Origin: Spirometra erinaceieuropaei
Taxonomy: Eukaryota; Platyhelminthes; Cestoda; Diphyllobothriidea; Diphyllobothriidae
Length of the DNA: 64,000 bases
NCBI GenBank assembly: GCA_902702965.1
Contig: CACRXP010000005.1
Coordinates: 3,060,706 to 3,124,705 of the forward strand
Reading direction: 5' to 3'
Part shown: piece by piece, positions 11,861 to 24,104 of the stretch
How positions within the stretch are numbered: the stretch's first letter is position 1
Layout of the letters: each line of letters starts with the position of its first letter
The notes under the pieces: generated by a model
Database searches by the model: none
What the model was told of the DNA's origin: nothing
The model's input: the letters and a program-made list of their open reading frames with translations, nothing else
Position numbers and translations under genes: made by a program

Positions 11861-12929
11861 AAAGGGGCTACGGAAGTTAGTGGGGAACTTCCTGCCTGAA
11901 GATATTACCCTCTCAAAGGCGATCCCGAAGTTGAATCATTTTGGTTCATCCTGCTTCCACATTTTTGCCCTTAACATGTATGCAGATCATTTTCAAGCTA
12001 CTGAAGCCGTCTTACCTTTGCTGAAGTGGCCGCCGCGTCGTTGCCCCAACACAACCCCTCCCGACCGGATTATTTTACTAAGAAATTGCTACAGGTCGCG
12101 CAGGCCAAAGTGGCACTACATGTCCCTCGAAGTTTGCCAACAATGGAGGAGAAATGCCGAACAAAAGATTGACAAAAAGGGCAGTATGCTGGGACAATCG
12201 GAGCAATAATTTGAGGGGTCGAAAGAAGTCTCGGGAGGCCGGACAGGGATCTCACAGAATAACCCTATTGGCGTAAACCCTCTTCTCGTGTGCCTTCAAT
12301 GTCAACGAATTTTTGGGGCATCGATGCCTGACTTCTTGGGTACACCGCAGTACCGGTAAGAACACGTCACAGGTGACTGTTGCGAACACGGTCCACACCC
12401 AGATTCTTCTCACCGCTAAGGCTGGTTTTGTTGACCGACCACCCAGCCACAACGATACACTTAGTTGTCCTGCCAACTGTGTAATGAAACCTGTCTGCAC
12501 TGACAAGGACATGCGAACTGACCGGTCTTGCGCATGTGTGTGTGTGTATTCCCACAAGTCGGATAGTTCAGTTACCGTACAGTGTGCAAATGGGACCCGC
12601 CTCGCGAACGTTCATATGAAACGGCCTGCTGGTCCATCAGGGTCCAGAAGTCCCTCGCTTGTGTCTGCCTGGTCATTTGGTTGTCAAGGTGACCGTACTT
12701 CCCACATATTGAATTTTTCTTTCTGTCAGTCGGAGCTCATTTCAATTGCTTTGACTGCTGCACAGGGTTACACGACTTTTGGTTGATAACATGATTGACA
12801 TTTCCTACAAACAGCGGCCACCGGTCGACCCTTGTTTTGTATAGTAGGGGACCTCTACTAGGTCAAAAGATTTCCTTCTAGAATCGTTCATGTGTCCCAC
12901 CTGTGGTTCTTCCGCTCGCTGTTATTTAA
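11861..12929. other. No recognisable feature
   Basis: Two frames of 100-157 codons lie here (11880-12209, 12313-12786), but neither has a recognisable domain or splice context. I do not call them genes. Confidence 0.35.
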
Positions 12930-13460
12930 TGTTTATCCTTGCCTTTATCGGTCTCTTCAGTGCCGTGAGGTTTATTAGGACAGGCAACCTCTGTTTCTTT
13001 GGTCAGAGGTATAATGCCTTAACCGGTGAGCCACGGGCTCGGTGCGCTATATAAGTAGCTCGAACATTCTCTTGAGAAGCAACATCTTTGTGTTCACTTC
13101 CATATTGTGTGTTTCGTGTGCGCGTCGTTTTTTGACCTGCAAAGACATTCCACGATGTCCCGAGCCGATATAAAAAAACAAAAGAAGGTCCTTCCCGATA
13201 AATTTCCGAAGAAAGGAGCGACTGGAATAACCACTTCGGACACACTAGCCGTCATCAGTCAGCCACTTCCGACCCCGGCAATTCGAACCTGTGTTTTGTT
13301 GGTTAGAGGTGTACTGCCTTAGCCACTGAACCACGGGCTCGCTGTGATGTATATATAGCTCAAAAATTCTCATGAGAAGCAATACCTTTGCGTTTTCTTC
13401 CATATTACGTGTTCCGTGTGTACGTCGTTTTTTGACCTGCAAAGAAGATCCATGAAGCCC
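12930..13460 (-). repeat. Two tandem S1-related units, period about 300 bp
   Basis: 'ccacgggctc' at about 13031 and 13331, 'ctcttgagaagcaa'/'ctcatgagaagcaa', 'cgtcgttttttgacctgcaa' (about 13124 and 13425) and the S1 tail motifs recur in order about 300 bp apart. The second unit keeps a canonical CTGATGA core (reverse complement at about 13239-13245) but lacks a clear GAAA partner. This is a head-to-tail dimer of a SINE-like unit. Confidence 0.7.
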
Positions 13461-14462
13461 GGATCTCGTGCAGTTGGGCTTCACTTTTCCTCTCCCGTTA
13501 TGGTATATAACAGATACGATCTTTTCGGGGAATCGGGCAACCTCTTCTAAACTCGAAAACTATTGGCAGATATTTTTTTCAATTTTAGACCTTTTGATAT
13601 TGCCCTTGTTGCTGAAAGATAAGGATTCACAGAGGGCATAACCCGCAAAACTTCGGTGTCAGTCTGGGCACCGGCAGACCAATAATGTAACGCTTTCGGC
13701 ATTGGTATTGACAAACAGGCTTTTTCATTTTAATGAGATAATCGCTGACAGAGTCCCTTTGTCATCAGGTGAACTAATTCACCGAGTTCTGGACTTCGAT
13801 GCGTCTATGTTTCATAGGAATAAGCCTGATTTTGGTTAAGGTCCCTTCAGCGCACTTTTAAGACCCCTTCTATAACTGGTCAATTATCTCCCTGACAGTT
13901 TGGAAATGAACACTTTCTCTACTGGCTACGCCGATATCGGTCGACTTCACTTTTTCTTTCCAACTCCGCCGCCACACTAGCTCCTTCTGACGTCATCTCC
14001 ATCCCAGACTTAAGAATCGTCATCTTTTTTCGATCTTGCCGGGCTTCCGGCGACTGGCGCTGACCTTTAACCAGTCTGGCAAACGCGCAGGTTTTGGCGT
14101 CTGGAGGATCATCTGCCCCTGTCTGTAAAAGCCAGCGAGCAGTGGCTGAAACGACGCGAAAACATCTCAAGTGTTTTTATTTTTAACCTCGTCTTCATGC
14201 ATTTTCGAGGCTTTTTACTCAGATATGTAAAAGAAAAAGTTTCAGATGGATACGGCAGAGACCTTGTTACGCGCAATTTGCATTGATTAGATCTGCAGTT
14301 CTATCGTCGCTGTAGGCGTCGCCACGACTACCCATCCTTCTGTGGAGACCATAGGAATACACCAGTAACTAACGTTTCCCTTGCACTAACGTCACCTCCT
14401 TAAATATGGTAAAGGTGCGTTATAGTGCTTACCAGCGATTACAGAAATTTGCTTGTTTTGAA
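13461..14462. other. No recognisable feature
   Basis: No supported exon or known repeat. Confidence 0.45.
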
Positions 14463-14620
14463 GACGTCTGGACGAAATTAACCAACAGGTCACGAGATCG
14501 AGCCTCGCTTTTAGCTATGACTGGCTGATGACGACCACCAAGCCAGAAATGGCCATTCCGGTCCCCTTTGTCTTAGTCGGTAATGCCATTCTGTCACTAT
14601 ATATATATATATATATATCT
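14463..14620 (+). repeat. SINE S1, 5'-truncated copy ending in (TA)n
   Basis: Carries the B-box side 'aacaggtcacgagatcgag', the hammerhead region, the S1 tail 'agtcggtaatgccattctgt', and ends in an AT dinucleotide run at 14597-14618. Orientation is +. Confidence 0.75.
14519..14563 (+). ncRNA. Hammerhead ribozyme-like motif in S1
   Basis: Type I layout. Stem I strand GACTGG (14519-14524), canonical core CTGATGA (14525-14531), a weakened stem II (14532-14545), GAAA (14546-14549), self-complementary stem III ATGGCCAT (14549-14556), predicted cleavage after T14557 (AUU triplet), and stem I partner CCGGTC (14558-14563), which pairs over 6 bp. Compared with other S1 copies (GGCTGG/CCAGTC), both strands of stem I vary while pairing, including G-U wobbles, is kept. 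Stem II is poorly paired in this copy. Confidence 0.6.
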
Positions 14621-15454
14621 GTGTATAGAGAGGAGGAAGAGGAAGAGGAAGTATCGACAAGGAAAATGGAGATCGGGATGGTAATTTCTGACTTATCAAC
14701 AGTGGCCAGCCTTTCATACCCAAACCGAGTTTCATATAACCCAGTACGTAAAAATGTCAAATTTTCGGAGGCTCTTGTTGTGCAAAAATCCTTCAGATCT
14801 CATCGAGAGATCTGTTGCAAGCGGAGATGTTAACCGATGCAAGTAATTCCTTTGACGCGAAAGCAATAACAGTTAAGTAGACAAAAATGTTCCGTTCTAT
14901 TAGGACCGGACTGTCAACACGAATGATGCCCTCTCACCCAAATGGCAGAAAACGTTCTTTTGTCGATGTTTCTGTTGCCGCATGATGCAGCCCCGAACGG
15001 TTAGCCGCCCCGTTTTGTCTCCCAGTGATCTTCATGTGGTTTCTGATATTTGAACAGAGCATTTGGACGATAAATCAAAAAAATCGCAAGTTATTAATGT
15101 AAGGAGTTAGAGCTAACTGCCATGGACACCACCTCTTAGGGGCAGCTCATAAATTCTAACGAATATCGAAGTCGAGTGGACTTTATGCGTTTTTTCAAAG
15201 TCGTTTATTAATCCTTAAAGGGGGGAACGGTGTCGTAATCGTCCGGTAGGCAGTCATTTGAGGTTGGATTTGCACCCTCGCCATGGGGGGGGAGAGAGGG
15301 GGCGGGCTTAGGCCACCAGCTGTTGTTAGGCCATGTCCGTCACAGACAAACAAAACAGCACGAATCAATATTATGTTCTCCCGACAGAGCGACAAATATT
15401 GCCGATCTCATAGCGGCGACCTGCAAAGGGGCATGAAGTGCCTTTGATTAAGTT
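14621..15454. other. No recognisable gene
   Basis: A GAGGAA-rich purine tract at about 14627-14650 follows the S1 tail. No exon was seen. Confidence 0.4.
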
Positions 15455-15477
15455 GAAATTAAATTAAATTAAATTAA
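15455..15477. repeat. (AAATT)n microsatellite
   Basis: Four to five AAATT units close to the 3' end of the adjacent Penelope-like element. Confidence 0.85.
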
Positions 15478-15599
15478 TGATATTTGTCAACATTGAAATT
15501 GTTTGTGAAAAGTTGGCAGCAAAAACTGATTTCTGCGAAGCCTTGTAATGGGACAGAGACTGTTTTGAGGAGAATGAATTGCTCACCGGATCGGGGGAC

Positions 15600-15660
15600 T
15601 TTTCTGGCTGACGTTTCGAAGAGCCGGGGCTGCTCTCCATTGTCAAAGCGTCAAGTGAAA
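15600..15660 (-). ncRNA. Hammerhead-like terminal motif of PLE-B1
   Basis: Minus-strand order: TTGACAA (reverse of 15640-15646), one extra base, stem II GGAGAGC (15632-15638), loop, GCTCTTC (15618-15624), GAAAC (15613-15617), GTC (15610-15612). This matches the hammerhead scheme except that the core reads UUGACAA instead of CUGAUGA. Confidence 0.45.
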
Positions 15661-15699
15661 AAATCGTTCAGCATTTTTGAATAGACTGCCGCATTAGTT

Positions 15700-16323
15700 G
15701 GCCCTGGACTGATCGATTTTTTTCTTCTTTCGCTGCCTTGGCCTACTGGCCGTCGCCTGTGAATGTTGGTGGCCTCCTGTAATACATGTCGTCACCTCAA
15801 TCGGGGTTAGTTGCGTTTGCGTCACCCTTTTGGGTGAAGTGGTTGACAGGCCGTGTTTGCTCGGCATTCTTAGGCTCCGTAGGATTGTCTTATCTTCGTC
15901 ACGGTGTATGTAGTGACGTAGGACTTTATAGGCCGAAGGAAGGTCTAGATGCCTGTTGATGGAGTTGGCATCTGAGTACCAAGCCTCAAGTGTGAGACGC
16001 TCAGTCTTTGAGGTGCCCCTGCCTAAGACGGCTGCTCCTTGAAAAACAAAACTGTGACCAGTTTTCCCGATGTGAGCCGCAAGGTGTGAGTTTGGGTCTA
16101 GTCTCCGTGTTGCCAGTTTGTGCTCATGTAGGGGAGTCTACAATTTCCGTCCGGTTTCCCCAACGTAGTTGCAGTCCCCATCCTTACAACGTATTTGATA
16201 GACAACTGCTGAGGTTTCAGTGGGTGGCAATATGTCTTTGGGTTGCATCAAACGGCGACGAATTGTTGCCTGGGGTCGATGGGTAATTCCTACCCTGGCG
16301 GGTTGTAGCAGTCTTGAAACCAC
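15700..16323 (-). pseudogene. PLE GIY-YIG endonuclease, interrupted by stop
   Basis: The segment 16323-16138 ends with 'VVYQIRCKDGDC' and 'NYVGETGRKL', the GIY-YIG hallmark (here VYQI...YVG). A TAG codon at about 16136-16138 then interrupts the frame where the sister copy at 50.4 kb reads CAG. Downstream, 'HEHK', 'AHIGKTGHSF' and 'LTLEAW' complete the typical endonuclease domain. It would nick DNA for element insertion if intact. Confidence 0.85.
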
Positions 16324-17224
16324 CTCGGAGACTCCTTTAATGTAAGGAATAGCCCTCCAGACTTCGGGTTGTTCTTCTTGTGGCCGTCGTCTGGTGTGCT
16401 GCAGTGTGTTTCAACTCTTTGGAACAGAGTACGGACACAGCTGCGTTTGTGAGAGAGGGGGTGATTGCTGTTGAAGTGCAGTATTTGTCTTGTGTTGGTG
16501 GCTTTTCTGAAAACGGTAGTTTGTAATTGTCCAGTTGCACACCGACGCACAAGGACATCGAGGAAGGGAAGTTGATTGTTTGTTTCGGCTTCCATCGTGA
16601 ATTGGATATTCTGGTCAACCGAGTTTAGTAATTCTTTAAGGTGCTCCACGTCAGATGATTTGACGATGGCGAAGGTGGCATCGACGTAACGAGCCCAGAA
16701 CTTTGGCTGATACTTGGTGAACACCAAGTGTTCTATCCTTTGAAGAATCACTTCAGCAATCAGTCCTGATATGGGGAGCCCATAGGGGTGCCTTTGATTT
16801 GTTCATACATTTGTCCACCAAAGGTGAAATATGTTTTTGGGCAATAGCGTAAGAGCTCCATGAGATGTTCAGTCTTCAGGGGATTGTCTCTCTCGTTGTA
16901 GCGATCAGCCAGGAGTTGTCTCACAACGTCAATCGCTAGTTGTTGTGGAATGGAGGTAAAGAGTGAAACGACATCAAACGATACCATGGATTCATCTGGC
17001 TCTAGTTTCAGATGTTTTAAACGTTCAAGGAACTGATTAGCAGAGGCCACTGTTGTTGGCAATCCTTCTGCCAGGAACTTAAGACGAGCAAACATCCATT
17101 TTGCCAAACCGTATGTAGGAGTACCACGTAGGGAGACGATGGGTCTAAGAGGTATGTTAGCTTTGTGTACCTTCGGACTGTTTTCTGTTACCTCTCTTAG
17201 GCAGGATTTCAGTAAGTCAACCAT
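16290..17224 (-). pseudogene. PLE reverse transcriptase, frameshifted
   Basis: Two overlapping-frame segments (17224-16760 and 16751-16290) encode a Penelope-type RT. The first has 'VSLRGTPTYGLAKWM', 'VSFDVVSLFTSIP' (catalytic Asp motif A) and 'IKGTPMGSP' (motif B). The frame breaks just after motif B at about 16755. The second segment has the motif C region as 'RYVDATFAIV', where the family normally has two adjacent Asp residues; the second is Ala here. Each lesion alone should abolish activity. A further frame change separates the RT from the GIY-YIG domain. Confidence 0.85.
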
Positions 17225-17235
17225 TCTTAGTGTCC

Positions 17236-18834
17236 ATGGAATGAATTATTATATATGTATATATTGACTTAAACGTTCACATGACTAACCTTAAAGTGAC
17301 ATTCTTCGGGGTCCATTGTCATGACCTACTAACAGTTTTCTTGAATGTCTTCTGACACAGCGTCCCGCTTAGAAATTCTGTTAGGAGTGTTTGAGAAATT
17401 CCCTCAGTATGTCATGCCCAAAAAGCCCCCGGGACTTTCGCATGCACGCTGGAAATTTACTTCCAAGGAAGTCATAGGTAATGTCTGTTTTCTTCTTTAA
17501 CTCTAGCACGGCCACATGAACTTTCTCTCAGGTCTCACACTTGTAACTTTAAGGACAAATAAAGACATGTAAAGGCGCAAGTTCAAATTTCAAGAACTGA
17601 ATTAAGGACAATTTTTCAACTCAGGCCTAAAGTACTGTGATGTGGTCTACTTGCGTTTTCCCGACGTTTTTCTCTCGTTGGGGAACACGGGAATATCGAA
17701 TTCATCGTATTTCAGGTGGCCTTGCACAAAATTCCAGGTGGGGGGGGGGTTGGGTTATAAAGGCTGTGGTTGAAATTAGGACACAGCAATAGATACTCGC
17801 TCTGGAATTTAATGTAATGCCACCTGTCCAGCCTTCGTGCCTGCAGTCACAGTGTCCTCGCGTTGGTTATGCTATTTGCCACTTCAGTGTGAACCAAAAG
17901 GTTCAGCACGTGCTTCGAAACCCCTCATTGCCCTGCTCCGCAGTCGCACCCTTCCTCTCATGTAAAATGTTTTTAATATTACATTCTAAGACCTCGCCGA
18001 ATGTGTTGTTATCGCGTCATGGACAGTACAGCGGACGTTTAAATTCAATTTCCGGACCAAAATTGAACTGTAAAGTGTCGCTAATCGTAGTGCCCGGACG
18101 CAGGTGTGGATGGGGGGGGGGGGCTGTTGTAGGTATTTACGTTTACGTAGAGTGTGAACTCTCACCGTTTGAAGGTCGGGGCTTCGAGTTTGACCATCGT
18201 GCGCATGCGCCTTCACATGTTGTAAATATACGTTTACAATGATTGATTGATGCTCTTCGAGTAATTCCAAGGTTCGGCTTTTGTGCGCAGGATAGGCCAT
18301 TAGTCATGAGGCGCGGCGCCACATTTGATCGACGTCTTAGGGTGATGACTGTTTCAACAAAGCGCACTTTCAGGGCCGGAAGCTAAGCGGCCGCTCCTGG
18401 GAATTATTTCTGACGCACTTCAGGTCGGGGAATGTTTTTGTAAATACGTTAGCAGCGGCGCGGCTTATGAATCTGAAATACTTTCCTAGGAGGTAAGTAC
18501 CTTGGTTTTTGTAAGCTTGGAGGCTGGGTTAACTCTCTGGCTTAGAGTGATTGGGAGGTTTACATCCTAAAATCCTACGGGCTTTCCATTTTGCAACTCT
18601 GTACCCTGGCCATGCTGTCCTCACAATCTGATTTTTTTGTTTTACCTACCTTTGGGGTCCTAAACTTGTATAGGTAGGGTGTTTCTTCCGAATCCTATCT
18701 GCCAGGGCGGTAGACTGTTTCAGATACTTGATTTCAATCTTTTTCCAAGTGTTATCTTTATATCCAAAAACAGTCAATTGGTCCTCTTCTTCCGCCTTTT
18801 ATTCCTAACTTGAATCGGCCTATTTCATGGAAAA
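17236..18834. other. No recognisable gene
   Basis: A 141-codon ATG frame (17817-18242) has no recognisable domain, and its stretch of glycine codons is a G-run at 18112-18122. No known repeat was seen. Confidence 0.4.
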
Positions 18835-19335
18835 TTGCCTAAAATTCAGAAATATGATCTCGGTCAGACAGGATTTCTAAGGCGTGGTTGTGCTATTGAT
18901 TACCACGCAACATAATCCTAAGGCATTTCAGTCACGCCAACATGCCGGCTTTTGAGTTAGCTCCCTGCCGGCCACCTGTAAAAATCACGTGCCAGAATTA
19001 CTACTTGGTTAGATGTGATTTTTCATTAAATTTCGACGTCTTTATCAATGCGTAGCTATTTTTGCAGAAAGCGTGCACGAAGTCGCTCATCTTGCACTCA
19101 TTTCTGTAGCAAATTATACCTTCTTTAAATTGTCTCAAAGAAAGCGTGTCTTTCCGTCCCAAGAGGGTTTTTTTACTATGGGATTTTTGAGAAAATAAAG
19201 CGTCTTCAAATAGCATCTCGTCTGTCCATTTACTGATGCTTCTTATGAGGCCTACAACGCGGTCTATATTTACTGGCTACAATTTCTGAGCGCCAAATCG
19301 CGCCTTCTTAATAGCATGGAAGAGTATATGATGTT
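18835..19335 (+). repeat. FB1 fold-back element, one arm plus centre
   Basis: Left-arm landmarks 'gattaccacgcaacataatcctaaggcattt', split here as 'ttgattaccacgcaacat' and 'aatcctaagg', followed by 'ccggcttttgag' and the central 'acaacgcggtctatatttac', match the FB1 copies at 35.5, 45.6 and 60.9 kb. I see no right arm, so this copy is truncated. Confidence 0.55.
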
Positions 19336-22300
19336 TCTGAAATAGATAGTGTACGGCGGGTCCTCCATGTCCTGAGACTGCCCAGTCTTTCATGGAAATG
19401 CCGAGTACTTTGGTCCTCCCTCATTCCGATGTAAGAAATGGCAACATGTGTCTTTAGCGTCATACCCCTCTGATGTGAGATAACACCGGACCACCAGGGA
19501 CGATGGACTCCTACTAAGGAATCTATTATGTCATCTAGCTGAATTGCTAATTATCATTCATCCACAAACACATAATATTTGCCTCCCCTGTTCACTAACC
19601 TAGCCAATTTGGCACAGAGCAGTGCACATGTAGTGCTATCACAACCTACCGCTCCCTCCACCCCTAAGACTCATTACTGTGGCTTCGTATGAATAGAATA
19701 TGTCAAGGGTACTTTACGCGTTGGCGAAACACAACTCATCCGAAACCGGGCCGGTTACTTTTGCCGTTTGGGTTGCTGAATTTTGTCGACGGGAATGATT
19801 TTCGTCATGAACTTTTATTAAAAACAATGGAATATTTTCGCTAAGCGTAATTTCTATGTGTGTGAGAGGTGAACTTCACTGTTCCGACGTCTGTACTGAA
19901 TCCTAAGTGTCTTAAGTGTTGCGTAAGTGTAAGTGTTTGCGAGGACTTTACAGTGCAGCCTAGTGGTACGACCGCCTAGACAACCACTCAGTTGTCAGAG
20001 CTCCCTTTGTCTTCAGGAGGAGAAAGAGGCCGGCGTCTCTGAACGATCGACGATGACGATGAGGTGATGATGATGATGATGATTATTATTATTAATTAGT
20101 CACAACTAACTACGTCCATCGTCGCGACATTGCACTTTTGTTTTGGTTGATGGCTGTAGGGTTCTTTTGACAGGGTGTGTGAGAAGGGTTCCAACGACTG
20201 GACTGCTATTCTTGATGTTGCTGTTGGGAAGGGAACACTGACTGCCGGTGGACAGATTCAAGCTAGACTTCGTCGGATTATTAGGGGTCTAGGAGTAAGA
20301 CAAGTAATGTTTGCGGCAGCTTACGTGACGTAATCCAGAGACTTCCGCTGTTGTGCCTCAGTCTCGAGCTACAACCGCTGCAAAAGTAGGCGACGCTGTG
20401 GGTTCGCCTTACTAGTCAGCCCAGTTCTTGGGGTTGTGGTCGCCTAACTTTTCGCGTGGGAGTGTTGTAAACAAGGTAATTCAATGTTCTGTCTACGTTT
20501 TTTGTGTTACGGCGGATGGGAAGGTGTCCCGCAGCACCATTTCAAGCTCTAAGTGCCCGTAGGCAGCAGCGACACCCGAGATAGGGCTGTTTCTCGTCAG
20601 AATTGTTCGTCGGTATCTCATTCTTGAATCCATGCCGTTTCTCTTTGGCCCCCTTTGTTCCGTTGTTGTCCTCGGGGGCCTCAGTTCCGTATTTCATGAT
20701 AGCCTACCATGTCTGCCGACCCTGTCTGGGAATTTTTTTGGTGTCCTTATTGACCCAGCTGCATTTCTGTGGGACCTTCAAGACTTTCTCGTCGAATTTT
20801 TTCTCTGATCCTTGTCTGTTGGCGCTTGTCTCAGCATCGTCTTAGGACAGTCGTTTCGATGGTATGGCCGCACCATTGGAAACGACTTTGCTTTACCATC
20901 ATAAAGATATTGAGCGGGCTTGTCCACTTCAGGGATCAGCTGCTCAACATCTTCCCTGCCATTTCACCTCCGAAGATCCTCCGAGGACGACCGGAGTGGA
21001 AGTGTTTTAGTTTCTCTACTCAGCCCTGGTAAGGGGTCAAGGTTTCCGCGCGAAGCCTGCAACATGGTACTGCCTCTCTTCAGCTTGGTGTTGAGGAGGC
21101 TGTCCCGGTCGTTCCACGTCGACGATTGTAGGCAGGTCTGGCTAGCTTTGGAGCCTCGAGTTATCGTATTATTGTTAAACTGGCATCAGTACCTTAGCGT
21201 AACCGCCCGTCAACCACAGTTAATACTATATTCCGTTCTCAGTCACTATGAGGCGGTGGCATAGGGAACGTTGTACGGGAAGCAATGCGAACGGTAGCAT
21301 GTAGTTCGTCTGTTGTTATTACTCGGTCACTGCCCAACTCCCGATCATCTACTTCGATACCGAACGAAGCCTGACGTTGTAAAAAGCAAACTTGATCGCC
21401 GGTGCTTCGATTATAGATTATTATCACACACAATCTAGTCGTACCCTACAAAATGCCAGCAAGGGGCAAGTGCACGTAAGCCGGACATCTGTAACAGAGT
21501 TGTAGCCTGTGATTTGCGCATGTCTAAGGTTTGGCGATATTTTTGCTTGCACAACATCGTTTTCTTTGAATCAAACTTCAAACTGCCTGAGATGTGGATT
21601 CCTTTCTAAGTCCAGCCTACCAGGTCTGTCAAGACTTGGGCGCTGTCTGTGTGCACTTTCCGGCCGAAAATCAAACTTTCTATGTTGTTGTGTTAGCTAC
21701 TGTTCGATAGGTTGCATTGCAGACATTTATGTTGGCTGCAGCCGAGGATTTATCGTCTAGCCCAGCTAGCGGATGGAAGCCTCGCCTACTGGCAAAAGAC
21801 AGCGGCATTAGGTATAAATATACCAAACGCGGATGCCCTGCACAGACGTCTTTATAGTCGCATGCACTGGCCGCATTTAGCGCATCTCTCATTAAGCCCC
21901 GTGTTCGTTTAGTCATGCGTTCGAGCCTCCGTCTGTTACTCTAACATACCGGGTTCCCATACAGACAGGCAAATGATCCAACAACTAAGGGTTGATCCCG
22001 GCTTGACAGATATTGGTACTTTATCTTTTAAAGCAGTTCCTATTAGCTCTATCGGTGTCTGACTGGAAATGCCACGTTGGTAAGGCGCCTATCCATTCAC
22101 CTCCTCCTCCCTTCTTTTTGTTGTTGTTTTTCCCACACACGCCGGCCACCGAGTGATTGGCTATAAAATCCCAAATTATCAGCCAAGAAAGTCGACGGAA
22201 GCTTGTGTGACTTTCCCTACCTAGAGCCTTGTGCTTTTATGCGTTCAAATAAAAAAAAACCAAGTGTTCTTGATTCGATATCAGTCACCTGAGATAGACG
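19336..22300. other. No supported gene; GAT/ATT microsatellite
   Basis: A (GAT)n/(ATT)n tract lies at 20064-20095. The minus strand of 20.6-21.15 kb loosely resembles the tail of a LINE-type pol gene by composition, but I find no diagnostic motif. Confidence 0.35.
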
Positions 22301-22389
22301 GTATTACGTAATGGCTATGAGCAACCATTATTTTGTAATGCCTCTGAAGCATGGAACTCACCCTGCTATGAAATGTTTGTACTGGGATG

Positions 22390-22480
22390 GAATTAAGTCA
22401 TCAAGAGGGCATGGTTCTAGTAGCTCAATGGGTAGAAAAACGCTGCGAGTTCACGCGGTCGACGGCCCGATATCCACCCC
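22390..22480 (+). repeat. Possible tRNA-like SINE fragment
   Basis: 'ctagtagctcaatgggtaga' resembles an A box. A downstream B box is not convincing. Confidence 0.25.
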
Positions 22481-23610
22481 CAAGACCAAGTGCTTTGTGG
22501 TTAGATTAATCTCTTCTTTACATAGTCCGTTGTAGTGAACATGGATTTATTTACTTCATACGTGTGCGTGCTCTGACAGCATCTTTGGGGCCCGTGACTT
22601 CTGGGAGTGGTTATATGAACTCTGTAGGACATTGAGTAGTCATTAGAAACAACGCTAAAGAATGCATGAATGTCATGCAGCCATTGGCCAGCTGTTGAAT
22701 CATCGCAAATTTAATTATTGGCTTGTTTTTTGCAACCGGTGAATCAACCCAACAGCAGTCTCATACCTGACTGAGGAAGCTAGACATGTCCTACTTAGGG
22801 AAGTAAAGGTAAGATGGAACGACTAAGCTAGTGTGGTTAATTGTTCTCGACTATCTCATTCGGGCGTGGGTCTCCTCTGCTAGATTTTTTTACTCGTAAT
22901 CGTCTTCTTCTTAGGTCTGGATACCGAATTTAGTTAACTTTCGCGTCACTTCGTGCTGCTCAAGTTTGGGTGATTTCGGGATAGCGTTGGGGACGCAATT
23001 AAATCTCAAAACACCTTAGCACTCAATTTCACTCAGTCCATTAGTTGCCATCTATAATTACTACCTACAGCCCTCGATTACATTTTCGTGATGATGTGGT
23101 GGTAGGCGTTCCTAGGACAGGGTGTCCTTTATAAATTAACTCTAGTGGTTGCAACCAAATTAGAGCCACGCCCTCCATCGTTTCACCTATCCCGAGGCAA
23201 GAACTAACCGTCTGAATTAACTGCGTTCACGTTATATGAATGTCCACCCCGCGAATTAGCTCTTATCCCCGTCCCCACCCAGAACATGCGTCTAACCGTA
23301 GGTATTTAACGTCTGTTGGCTGCATGAGCCACTGCTTCAATGAAAAGAGTTTTTACGCATAAAAAAATATCCCACCTTTATTGCCGAATCTTTAGGGAGA
23401 TTTCGCCCGTGTCAGCAACTAGCAGCCCTTCTATTATTTGCAAATCCAGATGGCAACCAAGGTCGTTGATCGATATTCCTTGAAACCGCAAATGTAGGCC
23501 TGCGATACCTTGGCACAGCATGCAACCAGCTTAAAGTTTTATTCTTTGCTATGGCCTCGAAAAATAAAACACTCCTAACTGTCAGTTCCTTCCTATTTAT
23601 ACTCTTTCAG
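22481..23610. other. No recognisable feature
   Basis: No supported exon or known repeat. Confidence 0.4.
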
Positions 23611-23751
23611 ATGCTAAAGGTCACTCCGAAAAGGAAGAAAGTATGCTGTACACTGTAGAAACTCTTCCGTCTCCCATTGTGGTACGGCCCCAAACGTCTG
23701 TCACCTCAGGTCGGCCGCCCTCCATCAGAAGTTGTCAAAAGGTCTCCCAGC
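23611..23751 (+). CDS. Candidate internal exon, unknown protein
   Basis: A 141-nt open segment is flanked by a good acceptor ('tatactctttcag' ending at 23610) and donor (C|GTGAGT, GT at 23752). In the only open frame it begins with two bases of a split codon and ends with one, so it is a symmetric phase-1 exon. It encodes 'AKGHSEKEESMLYTVETLPS' followed by a Ser/Pro-rich stretch. No domain is recognised. The frame also stays open past the donor to 24012. Chance occurrence is possible. Confidence 0.3.
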
Positions 23752-24104
23752 GTGAGTGGTGCCAACCATCGGTCATAGTCATCGCCTGCCTTCCTGTCAA
23801 CGTCCGGCTACACCTGAAGGACGGAAACTGCCTTTTTCCCTCCGGCCTGCACCTTTGCGCCCAGCTGGCCTTCTTACAGCCCAAACTCCTGTGTACATAC
23901 ACTTATCCGTTTGGAGGGCCTTTTCTTCTCAAAGATGCCCCTACCCCTCCCCCCCCCGCTATGAAAAATTTTAGTCTATTTTTAGCACTCCTTTGCACGC
24001 TTCTGTCCTGGTGAACAGCACCCCCACCACATTCTGACCAACGCTGTTGATCCCTCTCCCCCGCTGCCCCCCCCCTCCGATGTATATAGTTGCTTATATC
24101 ATCG

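Larger units (their letters stand above)
15575..17235 (-). mobile_element. Penelope-like retroelement, subgroup B1, 5'-truncated
   Basis: The minus strand carries, in order, a reverse transcriptase, a linker, a GIY-YIG endonuclease and a terminal hammerhead-like segment. That is the domain order of endonuclease-bearing Penelope-like elements. The 5' end stops abruptly near 17235 in unrelated AT-rich DNA, so the N-terminal part is missing. The 3' end is near 15575 ('gtgagcaattcattc' on the minus strand), as in the nested B1 copy at 51 kb. Frameshifts and a stop codon show it is not functional. Confidence 0.85.

Noticed and set aside
12313..12786. 157-codon Cys-containing frame
   Set aside because: Starts at a non-ATG codon, no domain, and frames of this size are expected by chance in a 64 kb window.
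20600..21150. LINE-type pol remnant on the minus strand
   Set aside because: Composition is suggestive, but no catalytic or other diagnostic motif could be read.
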